From an uncultured Eubacterium sp. (GTDB lineage Bacteria > Bacillota > Clostridia > Peptostreptococcales > Anaerovoracaceae), in NCBI GenBank assembly GCA_900542385.1, contig UQNP01000019.1:1-21119 (forward strand): a DNA stretch of 21,119 nt, written 5' to 3'. Shown one piece after another: positions 9,827 to 15,878 of this stretch; positions within the stretch are counted from its first letter, which is position 1, and every line of letters starts with the position of its first letter. The notes below the pieces were generated by a model. That model was not told the origin of the DNA and made no database searches. It saw only the letters and a program-made list of their open reading frames with translations. Made by a program: the position numbers and the translations under genes.

Positions 9827-11596
9827 TTATACCTCCTTTGCAACCTTCCATTGAATGGAAGTCTGATAGTTTTGCCACATATGATGGAAGAGCCCGTGCT
9901 GATTCAGCAGTTCATTGCCTGTGCCGCTTTCAGCGATCTGCCCTTCGCGAACGACATAGATCTTATCTGCTCCCATCACCGTGGAAAGACGGTGAGCGAT
10001 CATTATGACTGTTTTTCCTTCGGAAAGTTTTGAAAAGGCTGCCTGCATACGGGTTTCGTTGTCCGGATCAGCAAAAGCTGTCGCTTCATCTAAAATAATG
10101 ATAGGTGTGTTTTTCAGCATGACGCGAGCTATGGCGATTCGCTGCTGTTCGCCTCCGGAAAGGTAGATCCCCTTTGTGCCTATAACAGTGTCCACGCCCT
10201 TTGGAAGCTTTTCAACAATATCATCGCATTGAGCATTGTGAAGCGCATACAGGACTTCTTCTCTGGATGCGTCAGGTCTGCCCATGCGGACATTTTCCAG
10301 GACAGATGCCTTGATAAGATGACTGTTTTGGAATACGAAAGAAACAGTGTTCATAAGTTCTTCTTTGGCGATTTCCTTTACATTTACTCCGCCTATTTTT
10401 ACAGTACCTGTTTGAGGATCGAAGAAGCGGGGGATAAGATTGGCAAGAGTGGTTTTGCCGCCGCCGGATGGTCCGACAAATGCTATGGTCTGTCCCTGGG
10501 GGATGGAAAGAGAGATACCCTTCAGCACTTCGGTTTTACCGTCGTAGCTGAAGTGGATATTATTCAGCTCTACAGAAGCATCTTTAGGATGATTTGATTC
10601 TGTTGTTTCCGTAAGCGGTTTTAAATTCAAAACACTGTCGATCCTCTGCAAAGCATCGTTCACTATCATGGCATTTTCACTTTGGAACATGATGCGAGTC
10701 AATGTAACAGAGATGATCGGGGTAATGATAATATAGAAAATCAGATCCAGAAGGAATTCTTCCGTTACACCGTTTTTGGTAAACAGCAGTCCGCCTGCGA
10801 TCAATGTTGTGAAAACTCCGTTGATGGCGGCGGTATAAAACATCATAGGAGTCCGCAGTTGTTTGGTATAAGCGATCACCCATATTTTATAGCGGTCGAT
10901 AGAGTCTTTGAATTTTTTGAAAGAAAAGATGGTTTGTCCAAAGGTTTTGACTACCGGTATGCCTCGAACATATTCGACAGCCTCGTTTGACATATCATCA
11001 AGTGCATTTTGATATTCTTTCATTTTTTGCTGCATACGCTGTCCGGTCATTGTCATCATTATGAGAAACCCTGCAGCGACAGGGATAAGGCTCAAAAGTC
11101 CGAGCCGCCAGTCGAAAGCAAGAAGTAATATCAAAAGTCCGCACGGTGTAGCGACTGCATTGGCGCGATCGGGAAGCTGATGGGCAAGATAGGTTTCGGT
11201 GGCGGCGCTGGATTCATTGACGATCTTGCGCAGTCTGCCGCTGCCGAAATTTTCTGCAAAACCAAGAGGCAGTTTCACGATATGCTCCATAGTCTGCAAT
11301 CTTAAGTTGGTAGCAATGCGAAAAGCTCCTTTGTGGGAACACATCAGTCCCGCTATGTAGATAAGTACAGCGATGACAGAGAATATAACCGCCATCCAGC
11401 CGTTGTATGTCAAATTTTGCGCCTGACTGAAATCCGGTGCGGTCTTCAATACTTCCTGAATAACTTTCCAAATATAATAAAAAGGGATCAAGGCTATGAG
11501 AGCGCTTATCGCTGAAAGACCCCATGAAGCATAGAGAAAGTATTTATGGTTGCCTGCAATTTGGAGCAGACGTGACAGATTAGATTGTTTTTTCAA
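9827..11596 (-). CDS. ABC exporter half-transporter (membrane plus ATPase), subunit 1
   Basis: This 589-residue half-transporter has an N-terminal six-helix membrane domain (first helix about residues 20-45) and a C-terminal ATPase. Walker A GPSGGGKT is at 375-382, the signature is LSGGEQQR, Walker B is IIILDEA with catalytic Glu504, and the switch His is in MIAHR. The D-loop reads AFAD, not the usual SALD, the one departure from consensus. The start appears to be TTG at 11596, preceded by AAGGAGGGG with a spacing of about 5 nt; there is no nearby ATG. The gene is paralogous to the next one downstream and ends 4 bp before it, so the pair should make an asymmetric heterodimeric exporter in the cytoplasmic membrane. 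A palindrome at 11661-11676 lies just upstream, after the TetR gene. The substrate is not identifiable; multidrug or siderophore-like efflux is inferred. Confidence 0.92.
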   Translation of the reverse strand: MKKQSNLSRLLQIAGNHKYFLYASWGLSAISALIALIPFYYIWKVIQEVLKTAPDFSQAQNLTYNGWMAVIFSVIAVLIYIAGLMCSHKGAFRIATNLRLQTMEHIVKLPLGFAENFGSGRLRKIVNESSAATETYLAHQLPDRANAVATPCGLLILLLAFDWRLGLLSLIPVAAGFLIMMTMTGQRMQQKMKEYQNALDDMSNEAVEYVRGIPVVKTFGQTIFSFKKFKDSIDRYKIWVIAYTKQLRTPMMFYTAAINGVFTTLIAGGLLFTKNGVTEEFLLDLIFYIIITPIISVTLTRIMFQSENAMIVNDALQRIDSVLNLKPLTETTESNHPKDASVELNNIHFSYDGKTEVLKGISLSIPQGQTIAFVGPSGGGKTTLANLIPRFFDPQTGTVKIGGVNVKEIAKEELMNTVSFVFQNSHLIKASVLENVRMGRPDASREEVLYALHNAQCDDIVEKLPKGVDTVIGTKGIYLSGGEQQRIAIARVMLKNTPIIILDEATAFADPDNETRMQAAFSKLSEGKTVIMIAHRLSTVMGADKIYVVREGQIAESGTGNELLNQHGLFHHMWQNYQTSIQWKVAKEV

Positions 11597-11660
11597 AAAA
11601 ACCCCTCCTTTTCTATAGACTTATAATACGGATAGGTATATACGAAAAACTCATAAATAA

Positions 11661-11676
11661 GTTAGTAAAAACTAAC
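11661..11676. promoter_or_regulatory. 16-bp palindrome, candidate operator before the ABC exporter genes
   Basis: The 16-bp sequence GTTAGTAAAAACTAAC has perfect 6-bp arms and a 4-bp A-rich centre. It lies in the 103-bp gap between the TetR gene and the first exporter gene, 65 bp before the TTG start. Such TTAGT/ACTAA dyads are typical operator forms for TetR and similar dimeric repressors. On the minus strand a possible -10 (TATTAT, 11628-11623) follows, but its -35 is weak, so a separate exporter promoter is only possible. Confidence 0.45.
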
Positions 11677-11699
11677 CAAAGGGCAAAAATTACAGGGCT

Positions 11700-12293
11700 T
11701 TACTGCCCCATAATTTTCATCCATCCGGCTGTATAAAAAGTGCGCATTTCTTTCACATAGTTTTCTGCATTCTTCAGCGGCATCTCGTGTATGATCAGTT
11801 CAAAAAAAGTATGAAACATGCCTGTGGTCAGTATGTGTTCCAAAGCAGGATCGATCTTCGGAGAAGGTCGGCCAAGTTCCTTGAGGACTTTTTGATAAGC
11901 GTGAGTTGCTGCAACTTCGATCTCTACCATTTCATCGACGAGACCGGAAAATTTTGTTCCTTCTGAACAGCAGAGAATGAGCTTGCACTCTTCCAGATGT
12001 TCATAAGCATAGTGCAGCATATCGTACATGCAGAGTCCTGATATTTCACTCATAGCTTCAGGCTGCTGTTCATGCGGCAGATCAGCGAACTCCTGCTGCG
12101 CATTTTTGAAACATGTGATGATATATTCATAATGCTCGCTTACCAATGCATCAAACAGGTCCTCTTTGCTCCTGTAATAGCCGTAAAATGCTCCGGTAGT
12201 CATGCCTACTGATTTGACGATATTCCGCAGAGAAGCATCCTTATAGCCTTTTTGCAGGAATTCTGATTTTGCTGCCCGATGGATGCGCTCCAA
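11700..12293 (-). CDS. TetR/AcrR-family transcriptional regulator of the ABC exporter
   Basis: The protein opens with a TetR helix-turn-helix: AAKSEFLQKGY, then ASLRNIVKSVGMTTGAFYGYY and SKEDLFDAL, within residues 5-55. A helical ligand-binding domain of about 140 residues follows. The given start is TTG at 12293 (197 residues), but the strong AAGGAGGT (12329-12322) is 28 nt away from it. In the same frame, AAC GAA AAT TCG ACG ACT extends upstream to an ATA codon at 12314-12312, seven nt after that ribosome site, giving 204 residues and a normal TetR N-terminus (xNENSTTLERIHRAA). I think the protein starts at this ATA, or that ATA is a mutated or misread ATG. The promoter carries a palindrome over the start point, so autorepression is likely. 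The exporter genes lie downstream on the same strand and are the probable targets. Confidence 0.9.
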   Translation of the reverse strand: MERIHRAAKSEFLQKGYKDASLRNIVKSVGMTTGAFYGYYRSKEDLFDALVSEHYEYIITCFKNAQQEFADLPHEQQPEAMSEISGLCMYDMLHYAYEHLEECKLILCCSEGTKFSGLVDEMVEIEVAATHAYQKVLKELGRPSPKIDPALEHILTTGMFHTFFELIIHEMPLKNAENYVKEMRTFYTAGWMKIMGQ

Positions 12294-12328
12294 AGTCGTC
12301 GAATTTTCGTTTATAGTATATACCTCCT

Positions 12329-12356
12329 TATAACAGTGTTATATATCACTGTTATA
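12329..12356. promoter_or_regulatory. TetR operator candidate (28-bp inverted repeat)
   Basis: The arms TATAACAGTG (12329-12338) and CACTGTTATA (12347-12356) are perfect 10-bp inverted repeats around an 8-bp AT spacer. The element abuts the -10 box of the TetR gene promoter on one side and the ribosome site on the other, so a bound dimer would block RNA polymerase. This is the classic place for an autoregulated TetR operator. Confidence 0.75.
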
Positions 12357-12384
12357 TTATAATTTGGAGGAAAAGTATTGTCAA
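12356..12384 (-). promoter_or_regulatory. Consensus sigma-A promoter of the TetR-ABC operon
   Basis: On the minus strand, TTGACA (12384-12379) and TATAAT (12361-12356) are both exact consensus boxes, 17 bp apart. Transcription would start near 12349, inside the palindrome. A promoter this strong with an operator at the start point fits a system held off by its repressor and strongly induced. Confidence 0.85.
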
Positions 12385-12388
12385 GAAG

Positions 12389-12432
12389 AAAAAACTCTAT
12401 GCAGGAAGTTTATCGTGTGCATAGAGTTTTTT
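12389..12432. terminator. Rho-independent terminator after the glucosaminidase gene
   Basis: A 15-bp perfect stem pairs 12389-12403 (A6 then CTCTATGCA) with 12418-12432 (TGCATAGAG then T6) around a 14-nt loop. The A and T runs make it usable on both strands. On the minus strand it ends the glucosaminidase transcript (stop at 12464) and insulates the TetR promoter that begins right after it. Confidence 0.88.
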
Positions 12433-12463
12433 AATTTTTTGTTTGTTTTATATGGCTCTTGTG

Positions 12464-13189
12464 TTATTTCAGCTTTTCCAAAGCGGCGTTGTGATTTTTG
12501 CTTATAGTCGAATAGTAGCTTGTCATCTTTGCGGCGACTTTGTCGTCCCATGTAGTGCTGCTGGCATAGCGTTTGTTTACATCGGAGATAGTCTTGCCGC
12601 TGTAAAGTGAGCCGCTCGGTGAAAGATACCGCTGTGCGAGGGCTTTTGATACAACGTCTATGCCCTCTGCCTTTGATGAGAATCCGCTGCTTCCGTAGCC
12701 GAACATATTGTTTGGACGGAAGCAAATAGTCCCGTCAGCGCTTTCGTGGGAAGCTATAGCCATGACAAAGAGGCAGTTGATGCCATAGTCTTCCTCAGCT
12801 TTGAGAAAAGCGCTTTCAAGTCCTTTGAGATTTCCACGGGTGACGAGCTTCAGATCGGATAAAGTGACTCCGCTTGGCTTGCTTACGTCGAGACTTCTGA
12901 TCTGGGATTCACTGTATGCCGGTATAGATTCGTTTTCGATGACCTTATCTACAGTGGAAGTCCTCAGCGCATTTGAGATATCCACGTCTGAGGCTGCTGC
13001 TGATTTTTCTTTCTGCATGGACTTGTCCGCCGCAGCTGCGGCGCTGTCTATATCGTTTATTATTATGAAAAAGCCTGCGATGAAAAGCACGGCGGACAGG
13101 ATGATTCCCGATGCCGTGAGAATCGCGGCCTTTTTTGAGAAGAATTTTGGTTTTTCGTTCAGTACACGAAGATATTCCGCGTTGTCCAT
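12464..13189 (-). CDS. Membrane-anchored glucosaminidase (peptidoglycan hydrolase)
   Basis: This 241-residue protein has a short cytoplasmic N-terminus, one membrane helix at about residues 20-45, an Ala/Lys/Ser-rich stalk to about residue 95, and a C-terminal glucosaminidase (GH73-like) domain from about 120. The domain shows GLESAFLKAEEDYGINCLF, then AIASHES with the likely catalytic Glu149, and NNMFGYG followed by FSSKAEGI, all typical of endo-beta-N-acetylglucosaminidases that cut the glycan strand of peptidoglycan. The motif usually read as HESGWGT is HESADGT here. There is no cleavable signal peptide or wall-binding domain, so the enzyme should stay in the membrane facing the wall. ATG at 13189 follows an AGAGG site. 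The gene is transcribed alone, divergently from the secreted protein at 13281, and ends in a strong terminator. Confidence 0.87.
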   Translation of the reverse strand: MDNAEYLRVLNEKPKFFSKKAAILTASGIILSAVLFIAGFFIIINDIDSAAAAADKSMQKEKSAAASDVDISNALRTSTVDKVIENESIPAYSESQIRSLDVSKPSGVTLSDLKLVTRGNLKGLESAFLKAEEDYGINCLFVMAIASHESADGTICFRPNNMFGYGSSGFSSKAEGIDVVSKALAQRYLSPSGSLYSGKTISDVNKRYASSTTWDDKVAAKMTSYYSTISKNHNAALEKLK

Positions 13190-13205
13190 AAATAACCTCT
13201 TTTGC

Positions 13206-13234
13206 TTGAAAAATAACGGTTTTCAATATATTAT
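13206..13234 (+). promoter_or_regulatory. Promoter of the secreted protein and DeoR genes, with overlapping dyad
   Basis: On the plus strand TTGAAA (13206-13211) and TATTAT (13229-13234) are 17 bp apart. An inverted repeat, TTGAAAA (13206-13212) and TTTTCAA (13220-13226) with a 7-bp spacer, covers the -35 box and spacer and could be an operator. The -10 overlaps that of the divergent promoter, so the two should compete. Confidence 0.6.
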
Positions 13235-13258
13235 AAAGAATGTAGACAAAAAATACAA
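13230..13258 (-). promoter_or_regulatory. Promoter of the glucosaminidase gene
   Basis: On the minus strand TTGTAT (13258-13253) and TATAAT (13235-13230) are 17 bp apart. The -10 box is shared, in opposite orientation, with the promoter reading toward 13281. Confidence 0.7.
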
Positions 13259-13280
13259 CAGTGGAGGGAAGAAACTGTAA

Positions 13281-13871
13281 ATGCAGTTCATACTGAAAGA
13301 AATATTTACAATAATAATAGCGCTTGTAATGCAGATGGGAGTTTCCAGCGTTGTTTCCACGACTCCTGAAGCGGCTGTGCAGGATTTTCTCGAGGGGCTG
13401 AGGACTCAGGATCAGCAGGTCATGGCAAAGCATATGGACAATACATATATAAATTTTCTGAGCAACGTCCAGGGTGATGAAGCGGTGGTAAACAGGATGA
13501 ACGAAGCTCTTTTCAGAAATTTTTCTTATGAAGTAGCCGATATAGGAGAGAAAAACGACGTAGCTGTTGCGAAGGTGACGATAAACTGCAACGATTTCAG
13601 CGGTGTGCTGAGCGCTTATGATTCGGCATCCTACTCCTATGTGATGGAAAATCTGTATACAGACAGCATAGCTGACAAAGATGCGCTCAATGCGGAATGT
13701 CTCGATATATACGTCCAGCAGATAGAATCTGCCGCATCCCAGGAGGCGACAGGTGAAAAGACGGTTTTCATACCGATGATAGATAACGGCAATTATGGCT
13801 GGAATATAGTAGTAAGCGATGAATTGATGACGCAGCTTCTCGGAGGGCTGCAAGTGCCGGGTATGCAGTAA
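13281..13871 (+). CDS. Small secreted protein of unknown function, NTF2-like fold possible
   Basis: I do not recognise a named family. The 196-residue protein starts with a short hydrophobic signal or anchor (about residues 1-26: MQFILKEIF, then IIIALVMQMGV) with no lipobox Cys. The segment TPEAAVQDFLEGLRTQDQQVMAKHM (split here for length only in reading, residues about 28-52) opens a mixed alpha/beta region of the sort seen in DUF4878/DUF5105-like NTF2-fold lipoproteins, with a final strand NYGWNIVVSDEL near residue 175. That link is inference from pattern only. GGAGGG lies 12 nt before the ATG. The gene is divergent from the glucosaminidase and 62 bp before the first DeoR gene, with no terminator between, so it probably shares a transcript with both DeoR genes. 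A role at the cell envelope is suggested by the signal and by the neighbour. Confidence 0.75.
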   Translation: MQFILKEIFTIIIALVMQMGVSSVVSTTPEAAVQDFLEGLRTQDQQVMAKHMDNTYINFLSNVQGDEAVVNRMNEALFRNFSYEVADIGEKNDVAVAKVTINCNDFSGVLSAYDSASYSYVMENLYTDSIADKDALNAECLDIYVQQIESAASQEATGEKTVFIPMIDNGNYGWNIVVSDELMTQLLGGLQVPGMQ

Positions 13872-13933
13872 TTCGCAGCGATCGCCGTAAAATCATGCTG
13901 ACAGCACGATTGATGTTGAGAGGAAAACAGTAT

Positions 13934-14719
13934 ATGTTGCAGGAAGAACGCTTTATAAAAATAATCGAATATCTTAAAGAAAAGGGCAGCGCAAGGTTTC
14001 CGCAGATCGCTGAGGTGGCCGGGGTTTCGGAAAACACTGTAAGAAAGGATCTTGCGGAGCTTGATAAAAGGAAGATCATAAGCCTTGTAAGGGGCGGAGC
14101 TGTATGGAAAAAGGGCGACCTGACCCGCGGAGATTCCCAGGTCAGGGATATTATAAACAGAGAGAAAAAGCAGGAACTTGTAAAAAGCCTTTCGAGGATA
14201 GTAAAAAACGGGCAGGCAGTGTTCATGAACGGAGGGACCACCAATGTTGAGGCCGCCGGATTTTTAGCGGAAACTTACAGCAGGCTCACGATAATATCCA
14301 ATAATCTTACAGTGCTCGATATGTGCAGGCGAAAGAAGGAGTTTCAGCTGATCCTGGCAGGCGGAGTGTATTATGAGCCTGAAAACACAGTTATAGGCAA
14401 GCAGGTGGAGCAGGATGTGGCGATGTACAACGCTGATATAGCAGTGCTTTCGGTAAACAGCATTTCCTTGAAAAAAGGTATAACCGATTTCAGGATGGAA
14501 GAAAGCGGCATAATCAATGCGATGATAGGAAATGCCGAAAAAGCAGTAGCTGTGGCCGACAGCAGCAAGTTCGAGCGTGTCGCTCATATAAATGTATGTC
14601 CTATAAGATCAATATCCTGTTTTTTGACCGATTCTTCCATGGACAGCGAAGTGTTCGCAAAATATAAAAAACATGGTGTTGAGATAATCATGCCCGGTGA
14701 GGATGCGGCGCAGATCTGA
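13934..14719 (+). CDS. DeoR/GlpR-family transcriptional regulator 1
   Basis: This 261-residue regulator has the DeoR layout: an N-terminal winged helix (LQEERFIKIIEYL, FPQIAEVAGVSENTVRKDL, then the wing LVRGGAV, residues 2-60) and a C-terminal DeoRC sensor domain ending with the conserved ADSSKF. Family members bind phosphorylated sugars or related metabolites in that domain and usually repress nearby catabolic genes. The phosphate-loop region, normally SGTTT, reads NGGTTNV. I chose ATG at 13934 because DeoR proteins begin there (M-L-x-E-E-R) and GAGAGGA lies 10 nt upstream; an in-frame ATG at 13895 would add 13 atypical residues. It is followed after 22 bp by a paralogous regulator. No sugar kinase or transporter is adjacent; the secreted protein upstream and the dehydrogenase downstream are possible targets. 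Confidence 0.9.
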   Translation: MLQEERFIKIIEYLKEKGSARFPQIAEVAGVSENTVRKDLAELDKRKIISLVRGGAVWKKGDLTRGDSQVRDIINREKKQELVKSLSRIVKNGQAVFMNGGTTNVEAAGFLAETYSRLTIISNNLTVLDMCRRKKEFQLILAGGVYYEPENTVIGKQVEQDVAMYNADIAVLSVNSISLKKGITDFRMEESGIINAMIGNAEKAVAVADSSKFERVAHINVCPIRSISCFLTDSSMDSEVFAKYKKHGVEIIMPGEDAAQI

Positions 14720-14741
14720 TCATGCGCCGGTAGGAGGAAAA

Positions 14742-15518
14742 ATGCTGCGTGAAGAACGATTTACCAATATAATAGAATTTCTTAAAGTAAACGGTACAGC
14801 CAAGATAAATGAGATCGCAAAGCTGAACCATGTATCGGTGGATACTGTGAGAAGAGATCTGGAGACCCTTGAAGGCTACGGCGTGCTTACGCGTGTGCGA
14901 GGGGGAGCGGTGTCCAGGAACGAAAACCTGGAAAGACATGTATATGAGATGCGTCTCAATGTGCACAGCCGGGAAAAAACGGAGCTGGCGAAGCTTGCGG
15001 CAGATATTGTATCGGAAGGGCAGACTGTAGCGATGGGGAGCGGCAGCACAACGGTGGAAATAGCTAAGTTCATGGCGGTCAATTACAACAGGCTTATCAT
15101 CATTACCAATGATCTGGATATAGTAAGGATCTTTTCTCATAAAGAGGATTTTCGCATAATAATACCGGGCGGACTGATCGATATCGAGGAAAACGCCGTT
15201 TATGGGGAGAGATGCGAAGAAGAGCTCAGTAAATACAATGCTGATGTGGGGATCTTGTCTGTGAACAGTGTATCCCTTGAAAAGGGTCTGAGTGATTTCA
15301 GGCTCAATCAGGTGGATGTGTTCAGGAAAATGATGGAGATATCGCAGAAAATCGTGATAGCTGCTGACAGCAGCAAGTTTGGAAAGCCTGCGTGTATGAC
15401 CATATGCGGTATGGAAAATGTTGACGTGATATTGAGCGACGGCAGTATATCAGATGAAAAGGTCAGGGAGTACGCGGCTGCCGGCATAGAAGTTCTTCGT
15501 CCTCAGAAAACAGCTTGA
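14742..15518 (+). CDS. DeoR/GlpR-family transcriptional regulator 2
   Basis: This 258-residue DeoR protein is a close paralogue of the preceding gene, with matching segments along the full length (LREERFTNIIEFL, VSVDTVRRDL, RVRGGAV, ADVGILSVNSVSLEKGLSDFR, ADSSKFGKPA). The winged helix occupies residues 1-60 and the sensor domain the rest; its phosphate-loop region reads GSGSTTVEIA, closer to the family SGTTT than that of its neighbour. ATG at 14742 is chosen for its AGGAGG 4 nt upstream and the family-type N-terminus; an earlier in-frame ATG at 14697 lies inside the previous gene. The two regulators are probably co-expressed and may form heterodimers or answer related ligands. A strong terminator at 15608 closes the unit, so the dehydrogenase beyond it has its own promoter. 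Confidence 0.91.
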   Translation: MLREERFTNIIEFLKVNGTAKINEIAKLNHVSVDTVRRDLETLEGYGVLTRVRGGAVSRNENLERHVYEMRLNVHSREKTELAKLAADIVSEGQTVAMGSGSTTVEIAKFMAVNYNRLIIITNDLDIVRIFSHKEDFRIIIPGGLIDIEENAVYGERCEEELSKYNADVGILSVNSVSLEKGLSDFRLNQVDVFRKMMEISQKIVIAADSSKFGKPACMTICGMENVDVILSDGSISDEKVREYAAAGIEVLRPQKTA

Positions 15519-15607
15519 TGTGCAGGAGGATGTGGACATAGGTCCGGCTGATTTACATAATGCAGTATATGAGAGAAATGTGATATATGCGGGAAAGATG
15601 AGAGAGG

Positions 15608-15635
15608 AAGCGAGTTTTATCAAACTCGCTTTTTT
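15608..15635 (+). terminator. Terminator after the DeoR pair
   Basis: The 10-bp stem AAGCGAGTTT (15608-15617) / AAACTCGCTT (15622-15631) with loop TATC is followed by T4. A weaker GAGC/GCTC hairpin with a T-rich tail (15655-15676) follows and may act as a backup. Confidence 0.9.
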
Positions 15636-15676
15636 AAATTGTATTATATAGGATGAGCATGTGCTCTTTTTATTTT

Positions 15677-15800
15677 TTCCCTTTTTACACCATTTTTGCA
15701 CAAAAACCGAATATAATAAAGCAAAAAATAAAATAAATACAGCAAAATATTCAAAAAAACAGAAAAATATATTGAAAACCTGCAAAAAGTATGTTTTAAT
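15677..15800 (+). promoter_or_regulatory. AT-rich region with phased A-tracts and promoter of the dehydrogenase gene
   Basis: The 360-bp gap 15519-15878 holds no convincing gene. After the terminators, A-tracts are centred near 15725, 15736, 15745, 15756, 15765, 15776 and 15786, about one helical turn apart, which predicts bent DNA. The promoter TTGAAA (15772-15777), 17 bp, TTTAAT (15795-15800) with an extended TG before the -10 lies in its last part. The remainder (15801-15878) is a purine-rich leader with AAGGAG (15865-15870) 8 nt before the ATG. Confidence 0.6.
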
Positions 15801-15878
15801 ATGGTTAACAAAGGAGAACAGTGAGACTAAAAAGAAAACTAAAAAAGCAGAGAGAACAAGAGGAAAGGAGAGAAAATT

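Noticed and set aside
13281..13400. Possible lipoprotein signal on the small secreted protein
   Set aside because: There is no Cys after the hydrophobic stretch, so no lipobox; an ordinary signal peptide or membrane anchor is more likely.
13877..13884. GCGATCGC palindrome before the first DeoR gene
   Set aside because: Only 8 bp, with no promoter boxes around it; short palindromes of this kind occur by chance or as methylation sites.
15520..15652. A short GTG-start frame after the second DeoR gene (VQEDVDIGPADLHNAVYERN and on)
   Set aside because: It reads like protein for about 30 codons, but has no properly spaced ribosome site, runs through the terminator stem, and I recognise no homology; a decayed gene remnant remains possible.
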